A stretch of 48,690 nucleotides of DNA. It comes from Planctomycetota bacterium (GTDB lineage: Bacteria; Planctomycetota; Phycisphaerae; Phycisphaerales; UBA1924). Under the pieces are notes generated by a model that worked only from the letters and a program-made list of their open reading frames with translations, had not been told where the DNA came from and ran no database searches. The stretch covers positions 1 to 48,690 of the forward strand of contig JAEYTB010000054.1 of NCBI GenBank assembly GCA_023434205.1. Reading direction: 5' to 3'. Shown here one piece after another: positions 38,255 through 46,502 of this stretch; positions within the stretch are counted from its first letter, which is position 1; each line of letters begins with the position of its first letter. Both the position numbers and the translations under genes were made by a program.

Positions 38255-40879
38255 TCAGCAGTTGCCGCCGGCCAGAACGCGGAAGAACGCCTCGATGTCC
38301 GCGTCCGTCCCTGAATCGCCGTCGGCGTCGAAGTCCGCGCCCAGGTGCCAGCAGGTCGCGCAGCAGTTGCCCGCGAGGCAGGCGAAGAAGGCCTCGATGT
38401 CGGCGTCGGTGCCGGTATCGCCGTCGCCGTCAAAGTCAGCCGTCCCGCAGACCGGGCCTGTGGGCGGCAGGCTGATCTTGACCAGGGCGCCGCCGATGTC
38501 GGGGTCGTTGGTGGCGCAGCCCTGGGCGTTGGGCTCATCGCGGAGGCGGATGGAGATCCACAGCTCGGTGTCGGTCATGAAGGCGAAGTCGTCGCGGAAG
38601 GTCCGGACGTACACGCCGTCGTTGAAGAGCCCGTCGTTGTTGAGGTCGACCGGGTCGTTCTCACGCATCAGCACGCTCGTCCCGTTGAGCACCAGCACCG
38701 CGTTGGCGATGCCGGTGCTGTTGTTCGTGGTGCCGCCGACGACGTAGTCGCCGTTGTTGTTGCCGATGGTGAGGAAGAAGGTCTGGGCGTAGGGGGCGTC
38801 GTCCCACAGCTCGGTCGCGCCGGTGTGGATGGGGGTGTCGGTCGCGCCCACCACCGCGCCGTTGCGGATCGCCCAGTCGCCGGTGTCAAGGTTGGAGCCG
38901 TAGGCGAACCAGTCGCCGTTGGCTTCCATGAACACGTAGTTGATGGCGCTCGCGGTAGAGCCGAACCCGCTGCCGGGGATCACCGTCCCCTCCTGGATCA
39001 CGACCGCGCCGTCCACCACCGCCACGCGGTCCTGCGTAAGGGCGGGGTCGTTGATCGTGCCCGACCAGATGTGCCGGCTGCCGTCGGCGTTGGGGAAGAA
39101 GCCCTGCCCGTCGGTGGCGCCCGAGTCCAGCGCCTTCACCGTGTACGTGTTGCCGTCCACCTGCCCGGTGGGGATGGTCACGCCCTCCTGCGCCACCAGG
39201 GTCGCACCGCTGGCCCGCATCACGGCGGTATCCGTCAGCGTCGTCGCCCCGGTGAAGTTGGACTGGAACGACACGCTCCCGTCCGCCTGGATCTGGGCCG
39301 AGCCGCTGGTGGCCCCGTAGTTGAAGCCCAGTGTGCCGTTGAAGTCCCCCTCGCGGATGACCGTGCTGAAGGTGGTGCCGTCGAACTTGACGACCACCTC
39401 GTCGTTGGTCGTGGCGCCCAGGGTGGAGTTGAACGAGAACACGAACTGCCCGGCGTTGTTGATGCCGTAGGTGGTGTCGATGATGCCCACGCCGTCGCCC
39501 TCGGGCGTCACGTCGCCCTCGGCCACGCCCAACGTCACCACGCCGTTGTGGCCCACCAGCAGCACCATGTCCGCCGTGGTCGCCGCGTCGGTGTCCGCCG
39601 TGAGCACGAACCGCGTGCCGTCGGGGCTGCGGAAGGGCCGGTCAAAGCCGGTGGTCGTGAAAAACGTGCCCGGGCGGCCGGGGACCTCGCTGTTGGGCTG
39701 GCCCGCGATGCTCGAGAGCACGCCCTTGATCGACGCGGACGAGGGCGGGGCGCCCACCACGAACGTCGAGGCGGCCCCCGCGTTGTTGCCGGGGAACTCG
39801 TCGGTCTCCGCGACGGCCACGCTGCCGGCGCCCTCAAGGCTGCCGGCCTCGTTGGCGGTCAGGGTGACGGTGACGGCCGTCTGCGAGCCCGGGGCCAGGC
39901 TGCCCAGGTTGACGGTGAGCACGCCGCCCGCCACGGAGCCCGACGGGGAGGAGGAGACGAAGGTCGCGTTGGCGGGGATGGTGAAGGACACAGTCGCCCC
40001 GGTGAGCGGCTGCTGCCCGCCGTTGATGGCCGTGGCGATGAAGACCGCGCTGCCGCCCACGTTCACGGTACACGCCGCAGGGCCGGCGACACTCATGCGC
40101 GCATCGAACTGGGGCAGCACCATGAGCCCCGGGGCCCAGGCGCCCGCGGAGAACGTGCCGGTCCCGGCGAAGGGGTTCACCAGGTCCGCCTCGTAGCTGT
40201 TGGTGGTGAGGTTGAAGACATGGATGCCCTGCGCGGGGTTGTCCTGCACCAGGTACGCCTTGCCGCCGCCGACGGCCAGGCCGTCGATGTCGACGTCGGT
40301 GCCCGGGTAGGCCGACAGGCGCGTGAAGGTCGGGGCGCTGAGGGGCTTGTCGATGCGGTAGAGGCCGGTGCCGGAAAGGCCCGCGGCGGTGTCGTTGAGC
40401 CCGTAGAAGGCGTCGGTGGCGCGGTCGTAATCAAAGCCGCCGAAGTCGGTGCTGGTGGTCGCGAAGACCAGCGTGGCGACGCCCGATACGGGGTCGATCT
40501 CGTACAGCCCCGGCACGGTGATGTTGCGGTAGCCGTAGAGCTTGTCGTCGAGGGTGTCGTAGGCCAGGCCGGTGAAGTTGACGGTGCTGCCGCCGAGGGT
40601 CATGGCGACCTGTGTGGTGTCAAGCGTCCCGCTGGGCGAGTACGTGCCGCGGAAGAGGGTTCCGCCGTTGTTCCAGTAGAGCACGCCGGAGTCCTCATCG
40701 GCGGCGGCGCCCCAGGCGGCGAAGGCGGTGCCGACGGCGAGGGTGCGGACAGGCTGACCGCCGCCGATGTCTATGAGCAGGACTTCGGAGGTGGACCCGT
40801 CGTGGCCGGCGACGAGCTGGGCGCTGGCGGTGCCGGCGAGCGTGAACAGGGCCAGTGCCGCGGCGATTCGGTTCTGCAT
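38255..40879 (-). CDS. Large exported beta-propeller / DUF11-like / GC-type dockerin protein, paralogue 2
   Basis: An 874-aa tandem copy of the protein at 35399-38053. The signal peptide is MQNRIAAALALFTLAGTASAQ. The N-terminal propeller-like part (about 22-245) and the DUF11-like part (about 255-375) are clearly homologous to paralogue 1 but only moderately alike. From APPSSASIKGVLSSIAGQPN (about 385) to SLPPTGPVCGTADF (about 810) the two are nearly the same, and the dockerin is also nearly the same (one loop reads GDGDTGTDADIEAFF, the other ADGDSGTDADIEAFF). It has its own promoter (40928-40957) and terminator (38196-38231), so each copy is a separate transcription unit. Function unknown; probably cell-surface structural or adhesive. 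Confidence 0.83.
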   Translation of the reverse strand: MQNRIAAALALFTLAGTASAQLVAGHDGSTSEVLLIDIGGGQPVRTLAVGTAFAAWGAAADEDSGVLYWNNGGTLFRGTYSPSGTLDTTQVAMTLGGSTVNFTGLAYDTLDDKLYGYRNITVPGLYEIDPVSGVATLVFATTSTDFGGFDYDRATDAFYGLNDTAAGLSGTGLYRIDKPLSAPTFTRLSAYPGTDVDIDGLAVGGGKAYLVQDNPAQGIHVFNLTTNSYEADLVNPFAGTGTFSAGAWAPGLMVLPQFDARMSVAGPAACTVNVGGSAVFIATAINGGQQPLTGATVSFTIPANATFVSSSPSGSVAGGVLTVNLGSLAPGSQTAVTVTLTANEAGSLEGAGSVAVAETDEFPGNNAGAASTFVVGAPPSSASIKGVLSSIAGQPNSEVPGRPGTFFTTTGFDRPFRSPDGTRFVLTADTDAATTADMVLLVGHNGVVTLGVAEGDVTPEGDGVGIIDTTYGINNAGQFVFSFNSTLGATTNDEVVVKFDGTTFSTVIREGDFNGTLGFNYGATSGSAQIQADGSVSFQSNFTGATTLTDTAVMRASGATLVAQEGVTIPTGQVDGNTYTVKALDSGATDGQGFFPNADGSRHIWSGTINDPALTQDRVAVVDGAVVIQEGTVIPGSGFGSTASAINYVFMEANGDWFAYGSNLDTGDWAIRNGAVVGATDTPIHTGATELWDDAPYAQTFFLTIGNNNGDYVVGGTTNNSTGIANAVLVLNGTSVLMRENDPVDLNNDGLFNDGVYVRTFRDDFAFMTDTELWISIRLRDEPNAQGCATNDPDIGGALVKISLPPTGPVCGTADFDGDGDTGTDADIEAFFACLAGNCCATCWHLGADFDADGDSGTDADIEAFFRVLAGGNC

Positions 40880-40927
40880 GGGTGGTCTCCCTCTTTAGGT
40901 GTGGTGGACTCTCGGGCTCTGGGCCCG

Positions 40928-40957
40928 AGGCTAACCCGGCCGGGCGGGGTGCGCCAA
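40928..40957 (-). promoter_or_regulatory. Promoter of large dockerin paralogue 2
   Basis: On the minus strand TTGGCG (40957-40952), an 18-base spacer and TAGCCT (40933-40928). It is homologous in position and sequence to the promoter of paralogue 1 at 38118-38146. Start near 40921 gives a leader of about 42 bases with a GAGGGAG ribosome site. Confidence 0.5.
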
Positions 40958-40985
40958 GTAAAAAGTCCGACACGGGGAGAGGTTG

Positions 40986-41020
40986 AGAAAGGGCCCCCGG
41001 GCCGTTGGGCCCGGGGGTCC
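40986..41020 (-). terminator. Terminator hairpin of the cytochrome/dockerin gene
   Basis: On the minus strand a GC-rich stem of about 12 pairs (ACCCCCGGGCC with GGCCCGGGGG-CC, one mismatch near the base) and a short CAAC-type loop precede TTTCTC. It lies about 12 bases after the stop at 41032. Confidence 0.65.
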
Positions 41021-41031
41021 GGAGTGGTTGC

Positions 41032-44000
41032 TTAGCAGGGACCGCCGGCAAGGACGCGGAAGAAGGACTCGATGTCCGCGTCGGTGCCGACATCACCGTC
41101 GGCGTCGAAGTCGGCGCCGCCGGCGTAGCAGGTCGCACAGCAGTTGCCGGCGAGGCAGGCGAAGAAGGCCTCGATGTCGGCGTCGGTGCCGGTGTCGCCG
41201 TCGCCGTCGAAGTCGGCGGTGTGGCAGGGCGGGGGCGGGGGCGGCTCGTCGCCGTTGAGCGTGCCGTCGAGGTCGCGGTCGATGCCGGTGCGGGTCTCGG
41301 AGTTCTTGGGGACCAGGGTGAAGGTGATCTCGGCGCCGGGGGCGGCGAGGGCCTGGAGCTGCGCGGTGGTGGCGGTCTCTCCGGCGCGGTCGGACTGCCA
41401 GAGGTTCGCGCCGGTGTAGGCGTAGCCGCGGGGCTCGTTGTTGACGCGGCCCTTGGCGATGAGGCCGACCTTGTTGCTGTTGGCGAGGTTCACCATCGCG
41501 GCGATGAGGGTGAGCTGGCCGGGCTCGGGGCTCGCGGCGGAGGCGAGGGTGGTCTGCGTGCCCACGCCCGCGTGGGTGTCGGGGCTGGGGGGGCCGGGGG
41601 GCTCGAACGCCGTGGCGGGGACGGGGGGCGCGAAGTCCGAGCCCGCGAAGGCGAGCATGAGCGCGACCATGTCGGCGGTCTCCTGGTCGCTCTGGAGGTT
41701 GAAGACGGGCTCGTTGACGAACCGCTCGATGGAATCGACGCTGCCGTCGTGGAGGAAGCCGTACCCGGCGTTGTTGGAGAGCTTGGTGGTGTTGAAGCCG
41801 CCCTTCTTGTAGATGTTGCGCAGGTGCGGGATCTTGATGGAGGTGTTGGTGGACCCGTCGACGGAGACCATGCCGATGTGCCGCTCGCCGCGGGGGCCGG
41901 GGGCGATTGATTGCCAGGTGTTGGCGTTGAAGTTGATGAGCGTGTGGTCGGGCCCGGCGCCGGTGGGGAGCGTGTGGCAGGTGACGCAGGCGAAGGCGCC
42001 GCCGTCCACGCGGCGCGTGGTGCTGCGGTACACCGCGAGGCCGTTCACGGCGTTGCCGTTGGGCAGGGGCGTGCCCGCGGCCATAAGAAAACGGCCAGTG
42101 GCGAAGTGCCCGGGGAGCGGCAGGCTGGTGGGCAGCGTGTTGTCGATATTGCGGAAGGGGTTGGGGGGGAAGTAGAGGGAGGCGAGGAAGTCCTCAAACT
42201 GCTGCATCTCGGCGTTGGTGAGGGTGACGTCGTCGCCCTGGAGGCCGGTGAAGGCGCCGCTGAAGGCCTCGATGCCGGAGCGGTCGCCGCGCCAGTGGTG
42301 GGGCTCGAGGCCGATGATGCCCTGGAGCGTCTGCGTGGTCATGGGGCCCTTCATGGGGTGGAAGGGCTGGTAGGCGACGGGGGCGGTGGCGGGCGCGAGG
42401 CCGGGGAAGTTGAAGCCCAGGTTGAGGTTGGTGAGGGGGAGGACCTCGCCCGCGGGGTCGCCCAGGTCCCACGCGAGGCGGTCCATCCGGGCGTCCACGT
42501 GGCAGGAGGCGCAGGCGGTGTGGCCCAGGCCGGAGTTCTTGTGCGTGTCGTAGAGGTGCTTGCGGCCGGTGCGGATCGAGGCGGGCGTGGGGTCGAAGAA
42601 GGGGACGCGGGCGAGCTCGGTCTCGCTGGCGAGGCTGACGACGGAGATGGAGGCGTCGAAGCGGTTGAGGACGTAGAGGCGCTGGCGGGCCTCGTCGAGG
42701 GCGAGGCCGGTGGGGCCCTCGCCGACCTCGATGGTTTCGGAGAGGCCGGCACGTGCCCCGGCGGGGTCGATCACGATGACGTTGTTGGAGCCCATGCCCG
42801 CGATGTAGGCGAGGGTGCCGGCGCTATTCCAGACGATCTGACGGGGGTCGCCGACGGCACGGTCGCGCTCCGCCTGCGGGATGGTGTGCGTGGTGTACGT
42901 GAGGTGGGGGTTGAGGTCGGCGATGGCCTTGTCGGCGGGGTTGAGCGGGTTGACGGAGGCGAGCAGCACCTTGAGGAAGATGCCGTTGACATTGGGCTCG
43001 AAGCGCTTCTCGTTGATCCCGTCGGTGCCGATGACGGTGATGGCGCCGGTGGCGGGGTTGACGGCCACGGACATGCCGATGTTCATCAGCGTGTGGGCGT
43101 AGGACACGTTGAGGCTGCTGGTGCTGATGATCGCCAGGTCGCGGTCGGGCAGGTCCCAGCCCACGGGGCGGCCGGAGAGCGCGGCCTGCGGCCCGCTCAC
43201 CAGGTTGGTCCAGTTGCCGTTGTTGTCGTCCATCCACTGGCCCAGTGCGTTCTTCTTGACGATCAGCCCCACGGCGGGCGGCGTCGGCGAGGTGCGCGCC
43301 GGGACGAAGGCGTTGCCGCTGTTGGGGGGCGGGTTCACGCCGCCGTAGGGGCCCTCGGGTCGGCTGACGACGTTGGGCGGGAAGGCCAGGTTGGCGCCGC
43401 CGCCCATGGTCATCGCGCCGCCGCCCAGGATGGTGGAGCGGTTGCCCGACTCGAAGATCGCCGCGTAGACGGTGCCGCCGTCGGGGCTCACGGCGAGGGA
43501 GCGGGGGCGCTGGGCGTCGATGGGGATATTGACGGGCGGGGCGGAGAGGTCGGCGGGGTCGAAGACCTGCACGGTGTCGGCCTGCGAGCAGGTGACGAAG
43601 GCGCGCTGAGGCGTGCCGGCGAAGACGACGTCGGCGGGCTCGTCTTTGGTCTTGAGCGTGCGGACGACGTTCATCGTGGAGAGGTCCACGATGCTGATGG
43701 TGTCGGAGATGTGGTTGACGACCCACGCCTCGGTGCTGGTGCGGGCGCGGACGGTGATGGGGTCCAGCCCCACGGGGACCTGACCGGCATGGACCGGCGT
43801 GCCCGCGGCGAGGACGAAGACATCAAGCCGGTTGTCGGCGGTGTTGCAGACCAGCAGCCGCTGACGGTCGGGGGTGAAGTCCATCGGGTGGACGTGGGGC
43901 GACTCCCAGTTGATGAAGCTGGGGAGCGTGCGGGGCTGGTAGGGCGGGGAGCTCTCATCGCCGGGGGCGAGCAGGGCGGTGCCGATGGCGGCGGCGCCCA

Positions 44001-44043
44001 GGGCGATGAGCGAGAGGAACGCGGATTCTTTGCGGAACGGCAT
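41032..44043 (-). CDS. Exported YVTN-propeller / di-heme cytochrome c / GC-type dockerin protein
   Basis: A 1003-aa protein with an N-terminal signal or anchor segment (about 8-25). Residues about 50-490 form a surface-layer-type YVTN/lactonase-like propeller (RQRLLVCNTADNRLDVFVL, SDTISIVDLSTMNVVRTL, RQRLYVLNRFDASISVV). Residues about 500-800 contain two c-type heme sites, C511-A-S-C514-H515 and C686-V-T-C689-H690, with an HHWRGDRSGIEAFSGAFTGL block between them as in planctomycete and myxobacterial cytochromes, then FNTTKLSNNAGYGFLHDGS. A low-complexity Pro hinge (PPPPPP) joins the dockerin (CCATC, terminal Cys). This would be a large surface-attached electron-transfer or oxidase-like protein. 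A TATCCT (44069-44074) may be its -10. Confidence 0.86.
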   Translation of the reverse strand: MPFRKESAFLSLIALGAAAIGTALLAPGDESSPPYQPRTLPSFINWESPHVHPMDFTPDRQRLLVCNTADNRLDVFVLAAGTPVHAGQVPVGLDPITVRARTSTEAWVVNHISDTISIVDLSTMNVVRTLKTKDEPADVVFAGTPQRAFVTCSQADTVQVFDPADLSAPPVNIPIDAQRPRSLAVSPDGGTVYAAIFESGNRSTILGGGAMTMGGGANLAFPPNVVSRPEGPYGGVNPPPNSGNAFVPARTSPTPPAVGLIVKKNALGQWMDDNNGNWTNLVSGPQAALSGRPVGWDLPDRDLAIISTSSLNVSYAHTLMNIGMSVAVNPATGAITVIGTDGINEKRFEPNVNGIFLKVLLASVNPLNPADKAIADLNPHLTYTTHTIPQAERDRAVGDPRQIVWNSAGTLAYIAGMGSNNVIVIDPAGARAGLSETIEVGEGPTGLALDEARQRLYVLNRFDASISVVSLASETELARVPFFDPTPASIRTGRKHLYDTHKNSGLGHTACASCHVDARMDRLAWDLGDPAGEVLPLTNLNLGFNFPGLAPATAPVAYQPFHPMKGPMTTQTLQGIIGLEPHHWRGDRSGIEAFSGAFTGLQGDDVTLTNAEMQQFEDFLASLYFPPNPFRNIDNTLPTSLPLPGHFATGRFLMAAGTPLPNGNAVNGLAVYRSTTRRVDGGAFACVTCHTLPTGAGPDHTLINFNANTWQSIAPGPRGERHIGMVSVDGSTNTSIKIPHLRNIYKKGGFNTTKLSNNAGYGFLHDGSVDSIERFVNEPVFNLQSDQETADMVALMLAFAGSDFAPPVPATAFEPPGPPSPDTHAGVGTQTTLASAASPEPGQLTLIAAMVNLANSNKVGLIAKGRVNNEPRGYAYTGANLWQSDRAGETATTAQLQALAAPGAEITFTLVPKNSETRTGIDRDLDGTLNGDEPPPPPPCHTADFDGDGDTGTDADIEAFFACLAGNCCATCYAGGADFDADGDVGTDADIESFFRVLAGGPC

Positions 44044-44123
44044 AGCGGCCCCCGGGTTTGTGCGGAGCAGGATACCGGGAGTTCGGGGTTTTGCGGAGGG
44101 GAATGTTGGGAGGGGGAGGGGGA

Positions 44124-44156
44124 ATGGGACAAATGGGACCCATGGGACGGATGGGG
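44124..44156. repeat. Short 9-bp tandem repeat
   Basis: Three exact-period units ATGGGACNN (44124, 44133, 44142) and a partial fourth (ATGGGG at 44151), just after a purine-rich run. It lies in the 155-base gap between the topoisomerase IB stop and the cytochrome/dockerin start. No gene or clear control function is seen. Confidence 0.75.
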
Positions 44157-44198
44157 AGAGCGGCCGCGGGGCGGCGGGGTACCCAGGAGGCGGGGCGG

Positions 44199-45257
44199 TC
44201 AGCGGAGCGCTTTGAGGAGGGCGAGGACGGCGCGTTCGGGGAGCTTGAGCTCGCGGGGCTTGGGGGTGCGCTGGGCCTTAGCGAAGGCCTTGACGAGGCG
44301 GCCGTCGGCGTAGGCGTCGATGAGCTGGGGGTGGACGTAGAACTTGCGGCAGGTGGCGACGGTGTTGTAGAGGACCGCGCTCGCGGCCTTCACCGCGGCG
44401 GTCTCGCGCCGCTTGAGCTCGGCCTTGGTGATGGGCTCGCCCGTGTCCTTGTGCCGCGGGGGGCCGAACTTCAGCAGCGTCTCGGCGGCGACGACGGTGC
44501 CGCCCCACGTTCGGAAGTCCTTGGCGGTGAGGGGCAGGCCGGAAATCTTGAGGAGGTAGTCGTTGATGTCGGTGGAGGTGATGTCGCGCGGCTTGCCGTG
44601 GGGGTCGAGGTAGGCGAAGAGCTCCTGGCCGGGCAGGTCCTGGCAGTTCTTGGCGATTTTCGCGATCTGGGGTGCGTCGATCACCATCTCGCACATCTTG
44701 CCGCTCTTGGCGCGGAAGCGCAGGCGGATCTGGCCGCCGACGATTCTGGCGTGCTGGTCGAGGATGGTGGTGAGGCCGTAGGAGTCGTTCTCCTTGGCGT
44801 ACTCGGCGTTGCCGATGCGGATGCGGGTCTCATCAAGGAGGTGGACAACGGTGGCGCAGACTTTGTCCTTGCCCAGGCCGCGGAGGTCCATGTCGCGCTT
44901 GATGCGGCGGCGCATGGTGGGCAGGGCGTTGGCGAAGTCGAGCAGGCCGGAGAACTTGGACAGGTTGCGGTGGCGGGTCCAGTCGGCGTGGTAGCGGTAC
45001 TGCTTGCGACCCCTGGCATCGGTGCCGGTGGCCTGGAGGTGGCCGTTGGCGTGGGGAGAGATCCAGACGTCTTTCCAGGCGGGCGGGATGACGAGGGCCT
45101 CGATGCGCGCGATGTCGCGCGGCGTGCAGGGGCGGCCCTTGGGGTCCTGGTAGCGGAAGGCCTTGCCCTTGCGGACGCGGCGGAAGCCGGGGGCGTTGTC
45201 GGCGCAGAAGCGGAGGGAGGCGGAGCGGGCGGCCTTGTGGGAGGGGGCGAGGCGCAT
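44199..45257 (-). CDS. Bacterial type IB DNA topoisomerase
   Basis: A 352-aa poxvirus-like topoisomerase IB that relaxes supercoils through a 3'-phosphotyrosine. Conserved parts are FRRVRKGKAFRYQDPKGRP, IPPAWKDVWISPHANGHLQATG, the D-x-RKQYRYH segment, R147 in DETRIRIGN, a Lys in FRAKSGK (K185), R249 in KDFRTWGG and the nucleophile Y307 in CRKFYVHP. Asn298 stands nine residues before the Tyr, where vaccinia topoisomerase has His; bacterial members as I recall them also have Asn. Length is typical. It lies downstream of lysK on the same strand (53 bases) but looks functionally unrelated. Confidence 0.94.
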   Translation of the reverse strand: MRLAPSHKAARSASLRFCADNAPGFRRVRKGKAFRYQDPKGRPCTPRDIARIEALVIPPAWKDVWISPHANGHLQATGTDARGRKQYRYHADWTRHRNLSKFSGLLDFANALPTMRRRIKRDMDLRGLGKDKVCATVVHLLDETRIRIGNAEYAKENDSYGLTTILDQHARIVGGQIRLRFRAKSGKMCEMVIDAPQIAKIAKNCQDLPGQELFAYLDPHGKPRDITSTDINDYLLKISGLPLTAKDFRTWGGTVVAAETLLKFGPPRHKDTGEPITKAELKRRETAAVKAASAVLYNTVATCRKFYVHPQLIDAYADGRLVKAFAKAQRTPKPRELKLPERAVLALLKALR

Positions 45258-45310
45258 GCCGTGTTATCGGCTGGATCGGGGCGGGGGGTGTGGGGAGAGG
45301 GGAGAGGAGC

Positions 45311-46489
45311 CTAGAGCTCCCGCGCCACGCGTTCGATCACGGCGGTCAGGACCTCGATCGCCTTGTGGTACTCGGGGATCGAGATGTGCTCGTTGGGCGT
45401 GTGGTCCAGCCGGGAGTCGCCCGGGCCGTAGGCGACGATGGGGCACTTCCAGATGGGGCCGACGATGTTCATGTCGCTGGTGCCGGTCTTAACGCGCAGG
45501 TGGGGCTTGGCGCCGTGCTGGCGGATGGTGGTGGTGAAGGCGCGGACCACGGCGGTGTCGCGCGGGCCCATGTAGGCGATCTCGGGGCCGTCGGCGGTCA
45601 CCTCGGCCTTGGCGTCGCTGGGCTCAAGGAACTCGCTGGGGTAGTCGGTGTGCGCGGCCTCATCCCGGCAGATCTCGGTGAGCTGGTCGGGGTGGATATG
45701 CAGCGGGATGCGGAAGCTGACCACGGCGTGGACCTGGTCGTGAAGGCCGTCGGTGCTGGTGTTGATGGTGCGGAGCGTGGCCTGGACGATTTCGAAGGGT
45801 GAAGTGTGGTGGCCGTTGAGCTCGCGGACGCGGCGCTTGACGTTCTCCCACCAGGAGGAAACGAGCTCGGGGGCGGAGGGGCCGGGGCCGGCGGAGTGGG
45901 AGCATGGGCGGGTGAGGCGGTACTCGACGAGCAGGCGGCCCTTGTACCCCAGCGTGACGCCGTCCCAGTGCGATGGCTCGCCGATGATGCACAGGTCGGG
46001 CTTGAACTGCGTGGCGTTGTAGCGGGCCCCGCGGCTGGAGACCCCCTCCTCGTCGGTCGCGCCGATGACGACCAGGCGAACGCCGGGCGGCAGCTTGGCG
46101 CGGGCCGCGGCGACGACGAATGTGGCGAGCGGGCCCTTGGCATCGACGCTGCCGCGGCCGTAGAGGAGGTGGCCTTCCCTGCGGATGGGCACGACGCCGG
46201 GGACGGTGTCCATGTGGCCGAGTAGGACGATGTCCCTGGTGGGGCTGGGGCCGGGTGTGTGCGGGGGGATGCCCACGGCGGAGCCGGATTCATCGACGTT
46301 GGCTTGGAAGCCTAGGGAGCGCATGGTGCTGGCGAGGTAGTGGGCGAGGCGCGTTTCTTCGCCGGAGAGCGAGGGGATGCTGACCATGTCGGTCAGGAGC
46401 TGGGTCGCGAAGGTGTCGTCAGGCGTGGGCCGCTCGCCGAGGGGGCCGGTGCGGGGGGTTTGTGTGGGCGAGCCGAGGGTGGTGTTCAT
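45311..46489 (-). CDS. lysK: [LysW]-lysine/ornithine hydrolase LysK-type M20 peptidase
   Basis: A 392-aa cytosolic metallopeptidase of the M20/ArgE-DapE-LysK group that releases the finished lysine (or ornithine) from its carrier protein LysW. Metal-site motifs are LLGHMDTVPG, GRGSVDAKGPLA, IGATDEEGVSSRGA (catalytic Glu pair), CIIGEPSHWD and, late, KTGTSDMNIVGP, which is characteristic of LysK. ATG 46489 begins MNTTLGSPT. The frame is open to 46564, but that would overlap the lysZ 3' end. It is 13 bases after lysZ and last in the operon. Lysine versus arginine pathway use cannot be decided from this gene. Confidence 0.88.
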   Translation of the reverse strand: MNTTLGSPTQTPRTGPLGERPTPDDTFATQLLTDMVSIPSLSGEETRLAHYLASTMRSLGFQANVDESGSAVGIPPHTPGPSPTRDIVLLGHMDTVPGVVPIRREGHLLYGRGSVDAKGPLATFVVAAARAKLPPGVRLVVIGATDEEGVSSRGARYNATQFKPDLCIIGEPSHWDGVTLGYKGRLLVEYRLTRPCSHSAGPGPSAPELVSSWWENVKRRVRELNGHHTSPFEIVQATLRTINTSTDGLHDQVHAVVSFRIPLHIHPDQLTEICRDEAAHTDYPSEFLEPSDAKAEVTADGPEIAYMGPRDTAVVRAFTTTIRQHGAKPHLRVKTGTSDMNIVGPIWKCPIVAYGPGDSRLDHTPNEHISIPEYHKAIEVLTAVIERVAREL

Positions 46490-46502
46490 GGGTGGCCTTG
46501 GG

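Noticed and set aside
35399..41240. Repeated DNA of the dockerin ends considered as a CRISPR-like or satellite array
   Set aside because: The repeats are in-frame coding modules at gene ends, kilobases apart, without unique spacers.
41911..44313. An 800-codon plus-strand open frame (and a similar 896-codon one at 38345-41035)
   Set aside because: Antisense to the cytochrome/dockerin gene and the paralogue 2 gene; composition is low-complexity Gly/Val/Asp and no start signal fits.
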